This document shows positions 60,927 to 64,000 of a stretch of 64,000 nucleotides of DNA, one piece after another. Each line of letters opens with the position of its first letter. The first letter of the stretch is position 1. Source of the DNA: Herbaspirillum huttiense (GTDB lineage: Bacteria; Pseudomonadota; Gammaproteobacteria; Burkholderiales; Burkholderiaceae_D); the NCBI RefSeq assembly GCF_004367745.1, contig NZ_CP037993.1, positions 4,278,001 to 4,342,000 on the forward strand. The letters are read 5' to 3'. The notes under the pieces were generated by a model that was not told where the DNA came from, made no database searches, and saw only the letters and a program-made list of their open reading frames with translations. The position numbers were made by a program, and so were the translations under genes.

Positions 60927-60980
60927 GGAAATCCTTTCCGTATTCGGTTCATTGAGAGGCGCGGCGCGCCATCGAATCTT

Positions 60981-61010
60981 TCTGGCCTGATCTGGCCTGA
61001 TCTGGCTTGA
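60981..61010. repeat. three tandem 10-base repeats before curA
   Basis: TCTGGCCTGA occurs twice, then TCTGGCTTGA, directly after the TetR stop codon and 55 bases upstream of the curA ATG. The period matches one helical turn. Confidence 0.8.
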
Positions 61011-61619
61011 TTACTGCGGTGCGACCAGCACGTGCCGCGTGACCAGCATGGCCGCTTCCATCGGTGCGCGGTCTCGGCCCAGCTTGGACAGCAGGCTGGC
61101 ACCCAGCCACTGCTGGTACAGCATGGTGGCCGTGGCCAGCGGTTGCAGCACGGTGTGCAGCGAGCCCTCGGCGATGCCTTCCTCGATGCAAGCGGCGATG
61201 CGTTCGATGAAACGCTGCGTGCCGCCGTGCAATACCTGGCGCATGTCGTCGGAGAGGTCGGCCACTTCGGCGGAGAGCTTGACCACCAGGCAACGCTGCT
61301 CGGCTTCTTCGCAGCACTGGCTTTCCAGCCAGTAACCCCAGTAGCTCAGCAGGCGCTCGCGGGCGCTGCCGCCCTGGCTGCGGTCGGACAGGACGTGATC
61401 CAGCCGGTCCAGATAGCCGGCCACATAATGCTCGATCAGTTCGCGGCCATATTGTTCCTTCGATCCGAAGTAGTGATAGAAGGAACCCTTGGGAATCTGC
61501 GCCGCCGCCAGGATCTCGGCCAGGCCGACGCCGGTGTAGCCCTTCTGCGCAATGAGCGCATGGCCGGCTTGCAGGATGTGGCGCTTGTTGTGGTCGTAGT
61601 GTTCTCGCATGCGGCCCAT
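61011..61619 (-). CDS. TetR-family regulator
   Basis: This 202-residue protein has the TetR HTH (ILQAGHALIAQKGYTGVGLAEILAAAQIPKGSFYHYFGSKEQYGRELI) and a helical ligand domain with a CC pair (SQCCEEAEQRCLVV). Cysteines and the CurA neighbour suggest a NemR-like sensor of electrophiles. It probably controls itself and curA. An inverted repeat lies 12 bases before its ATG. Confidence 0.9.
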   Translation of the reverse strand: MGRMREHYDHNKRHILQAGHALIAQKGYTGVGLAEILAAAQIPKGSFYHYFGSKEQYGRELIEHYVAGYLDRLDHVLSDRSQGGSARERLLSYWGYWLESQCCEEAEQRCLVVKLSAEVADLSDDMRQVLHGGTQRFIERIAACIEEGIAEGSLHTVLQPLATATMLYQQWLGASLLSKLGRDRAPMEAAMLVTRHVLVAPQ

Positions 61620-61631
61620 TCTAACGGAAAA

Positions 61632-61656
61632 TTAGACCGGTCGTCTAAGACCGGTC
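61632..61656. promoter_or_regulatory. candidate TetR operator
   Basis: TTAGAC-CGGTC-GTCTAA (61632-61648) is a perfect 6-base inverted repeat, and GACCGGTC follows again at 61649-61656. It lies just upstream of the TetR gene. The core is similar to the TAGACC type bound by NemR. Confidence 0.6.
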
Positions 61657-61668
61657 TTTTTCGCCGGA

Positions 61669-62916
61669 TCAGCTTGATGCCGGTGCCTTGCGCGCAGGTG
61701 GAAACAGCGGCCACACCAGCAAGGCCACCGCTGCCGTGACTATCCACACGGCGGGCCAGCCGTGCCAGTGCAGCAGCAGCGGGACGGCCTGGGCGGTGAG
61801 GAAGAAGACGCCGAACACGCAGCTGTTGCCCAGACCCAGCGCAGTGCCAACCTGTGCCGGCCCCGCAGCCACCGCCAGTTCGGTATAGGCCACGCCATGC
61901 CATGCGGAGACCACCACGCCCGCCGCCACCAGCACGCCGCCCAGCCATTGTAGCGAGATGGAGAAGCCGCTGAGCGAAGACACGCCGAGCAGCAGGAACA
62001 GCAGCGCACTGCCCAATGCGCAAGCACGCAGATAAGGACGGCGCTGGCCGCGCCGGTCGGTCCAGCGGCCACTGGCGATGCGCGCCACCGCCGCGCCCAC
62101 TTGCACCAGCGTCAGCAACACGCTGATGAGGAGCAGACCAGCCTGCCCCACTTCATGCAGGAAGATGCCGCCGAAGCTGATCAGCGCCACCTGCGGCGCG
62201 CACAAGAGGCCGGTGCCCAGTGCCAGCCGCCACACCAGCGGACTGCGCAGGGCCGGCATCGCAACCGAGGTTGCCGCGTGCGCGTGCGATGCCTTGTGCG
62301 GCTCGCGCAGCCACAGCAACACCAGCGTGACGCTGGCCAGGCACAGGGCCATCAGGAAGCCATACACCGCACCGAAGCCGGCTCGCGCAGCCAGCGTGGG
62401 CAAGAGCAAGGCGCCGATACCGCCGCCGAGCGGCACTGCCGTCTGGCGGATGCTCATGGCGAGTCCCCGCTCGCCCTCTGCGAACCAGGCCATGATGGCG
62501 CGTCCGCTGGCGCCGTTGACACTGCCGCCCAGCAATCCTGCCAGCGTGAGACCAACGCATAGCCACACGAAGGCCGAACCGCCCTGCCCCGGCCGCGCCA
62601 TCGCCATCAACAGGCACAGCGCGGCGCTGGTCCCCAATAGTCCGGCCAGCAGCACCTTGCGGTCCCCCAGGCGATCGGTCAGCACGCCCCAGGGCAGTTC
62701 GCCCAAGGCCACGCCCAGACTCAGCAACCCGAGCGCCAGGCCCAATTGCGCATTGCTCAGGTGATAGTCGCTGCGCAGCACCAGTGAAGTCACAGGGAGG
62801 CCAGAGAACACCGCCGAGAAGCTGGCATTGGCGGCAACGCCTGCGGCCAGGACCTTCCAGCGATGGGCCGACGGGCTGCCGGGGACGGTGGCGGGATGGG
62901 TGGATAGCGTGGACAA
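61669..62916 (-). CDS. MFS transporter
   Basis: This 415-residue MFS protein has twelve predicted membrane segments, with GELPWGVLTDRLGDRKVLLAG in the loop between helices 2 and 3 and GRWTDRRGQRRPYLRA in the middle. The substrate is unknown. It may be an exporter. It is divergent from the GlxA-type AraC regulator about 100 bases away, which probably controls it. Confidence 0.88.
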   Translation of the reverse strand: MSTLSTHPATVPGSPSAHRWKVLAAGVAANASFSAVFSGLPVTSLVLRSDYHLSNAQLGLALGLLSLGVALGELPWGVLTDRLGDRKVLLAGLLGTSAALCLLMAMARPGQGGSAFVWLCVGLTLAGLLGGSVNGASGRAIMAWFAEGERGLAMSIRQTAVPLGGGIGALLLPTLAARAGFGAVYGFLMALCLASVTLVLLWLREPHKASHAHAATSVAMPALRSPLVWRLALGTGLLCAPQVALISFGGIFLHEVGQAGLLLISVLLTLVQVGAAVARIASGRWTDRRGQRRPYLRACALGSALLFLLLGVSSLSGFSISLQWLGGVLVAAGVVVSAWHGVAYTELAVAAGPAQVGTALGLGNSCVFGVFFLTAQAVPLLLHWHGWPAVWIVTAAVALLVWPLFPPARKAPASS

Positions 62917-63017
62917 GGCAGGCTCCAGTAGGGATCAGACCTTGCAGTGTGGCGTGCAGCCCCATGGCTTGAATGCCATAATTCCGGCATTGCCAGCCAT
63001 TTGACGTTTTCTGCACC

Positions 63018-63974
63018 ATGCCCGCGCGCGACATCGCCTTCCTCATTTTTGCCGATTGCAGCATGCTCGATTTCACCGGCCCGCTGTCGGCCTTCGACGC
63101 CGCCAACCGCGTGAGCGGACGCGCGCTCTACCGGATCACGCTGCATTCCGAGCCGGGCGGCCTGATCCGCAGTTCGGCCGGGGCGATGATCCAGACCGAG
63201 CGCATTGGCCGCGCCAGTTTCGATACGCTGGTGGTGGCGGGGGGCGGTGCGCCGCGCGAGGGGCTGGTGTCCGAGGCACTGCGTCGCTACATCCTGCGCG
63301 CAGCCAGCCGTTCGCGCCGCATCGCCGGTGTATGCACCGGGGCCTTCGTGCTGGCGGCCGCCGGACTGCTCGATGGCAAGCGCGCCACCACACACTGGCG
63401 CATGGCGGCCAAGCTGCAGCAGATGCATCCGCTGGTGAAAGTAGATAGCGACCGCATTTATTCCTGCGATGGCAAGGTGTGGACCTCGGCCGGCATTTCC
63501 GCCGGGATCGACCTGGCGCTGGCACTGATCGAGGAAGACCACGGTGCGGAACTGGCCAAATCGGTGGCGCGCGAACTGGTGGTGTATCACCGCCGTCCGG
63601 GCGGCCAGTCGCAATTCTCGGCCTTGCAGGAAATGGATGGGGGCTCGGAGCGCATCCGCCGCGCACTCAGTTTTGCGCGCGCGCATCTGCATCAGGAAGT
63701 GACCGTCGACACGCTGGCCGAAGTGGCCTGTCTCAGTCGCCGCCAGTTCGACCGCAGCTTTGCGGCCGAGACCGGCCAGACCCCGGCGCGCGCCATCGAA
63801 CAGATGCGCGCGGAAGCGGCGCGGCTGCGCATCGAACAATCACAGGACAGCCTGGAGAGCATCGCCCGCGCCACCGGTTTTGGCGATGCCGAGCGCATGC
63901 GGCGCGCCTGCCTGCGGCTGTTCGGCCAACCGCCGCAAGCCATGCGGCGGCTGGCGCGGCTGGACGAGGAGTGA
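63018..63974 (+). CDS. GlxA-type AraC-family regulator
   Basis: This 318-residue protein has an N-terminal DJ-1/PfpI-like domain with the nucleophile-elbow cysteine in IAGVCTGAFVLAAAGLLDG and a C-terminal AraC double HTH (VDTLAEVACLSRRQFDRSFAAETGQTP, LESIARATGFGDAERMRRACLRLFGQPP). GlxA-type regulators control catabolism of quaternary amines or other small molecules. It is complete and ends 26 bases before the window end, which holds nothing else. Confidence 0.92.
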   Translation: MPARDIAFLIFADCSMLDFTGPLSAFDAANRVSGRALYRITLHSEPGGLIRSSAGAMIQTERIGRASFDTLVVAGGGAPREGLVSEALRRYILRAASRSRRIAGVCTGAFVLAAAGLLDGKRATTHWRMAAKLQQMHPLVKVDSDRIYSCDGKVWTSAGISAGIDLALALIEEDHGAELAKSVARELVVYHRRPGGQSQFSALQEMDGGSERIRRALSFARAHLHQEVTVDTLAEVACLSRRQFDRSFAAETGQTPARAIEQMRAEAARLRIEQSQDSLESIARATGFGDAERMRRACLRLFGQPPQAMRRLARLDEE

Positions 63975-64000
63975 CTCGGTTCAGCCGGTGGTCAGGCGCA

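Noticed and set aside
61631..61660. Terminator after the MFS gene at 61631-61660
   Set aside because: The hairpin AGACCGGTC/GACCGGTCT is followed by a T-run mainly on the plus strand, where no gene needs ending. Its position just before tetR fits an operator better, though some termination role is possible.

Overview
This window is GC-rich DNA with tightly packed genes and short spacers. It most likely comes from the chromosome of a betaproteobacterium of the Oxalobacteraceae (Herbaspirillum-like). This is inferred from the Burkholderiales-type porin, the gamma-alpha-beta FAD dehydrogenase, the kdpFABC-kdpDE layout, and the many periplasmic-binding-protein transporters beside GntR, IclR and LysR regulators. 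I saw no rRNA, tRNA, CRISPR array, insertion sequence or phage gene.

Layout. 0.4-5.6 kb: signal transduction on the minus strand, with a methyl-accepting chemotaxis protein, a double-domain KaiC-like ATPase and three response regulators. 6.0-9.8 kb: a three-subunit periplasmic FAD sugar/polyol dehydrogenase (Tat-exported small subunit, GMC flavoprotein with a Cys cluster, triheme cytochrome c), closed by a bidirectional terminator. 9.8-17.2 kb: a probable quinate/shikimate-to-protocatechuate module. It holds an HPPD-like VOC protein, a divergent shikimate dehydrogenase-like protein, a QuiC-like 3-dehydroshikimate dehydratase, a porin and an MHS-family symporter, with two IclR regulators divergent from it. 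17.2-21.8 kb: nfsB, a LysR regulator, an EamA exporter and a second chemoreceptor.

22.0-29.0 kb: a hydantoinase, an Asp/Glu-racemase-superfamily enzyme and an Ssu/Tau-type ABC importer, divergent from a GntR regulator and a crotonase-fold protein. A 15-bp sequence is repeated next to both divergent promoters. 29.6-34.6 kb: an orphan type VI secretion island with VgrG, an overlapping lysozyme-like effector gene, and two tandem paralogous exported proteins that look like immunity proteins. The effector and immunity part is clearly poorer in GC than its surroundings. 34.9-37.0 kb: a TorF-type outer-membrane protein and two small membrane proteins of unknown function. 37.0-45.4 kb: the complete high-affinity potassium system kdpFABC plus kdpDE, with one extra small membrane-protein gene in front of kdpF. 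45.6-47.8 kb: a membrane diguanylate cyclase.

48.1-58.8 kb: a second nitrogen-compound catabolic island. It has a gamma-glutamyltransferase-fold amidohydrolase (HpxW-like), an HpxZ/AtzH-like protein and a branched-chain-amino-acid-type ABC importer in which permease and both ATPases are fused into one chain. Divergent from these are an NTF2-like protein, a PuuE-like deacetylase, an amidase and a GntR regulator. 58.8-64 kb: a luciferase-like oxidoreductase, a CurA-type reductase and TetR, then an MFS exporter and a GlxA-type AraC regulator.

The most unusual features are the VgrG/effector overlap with its duplicated candidate immunity genes, the QuiC-like module whose two parts are separate genes, the LivM-LivG-LivF fusion with a degenerate first ABC signature, and the two uncharacterised amide/hydantoin operons.
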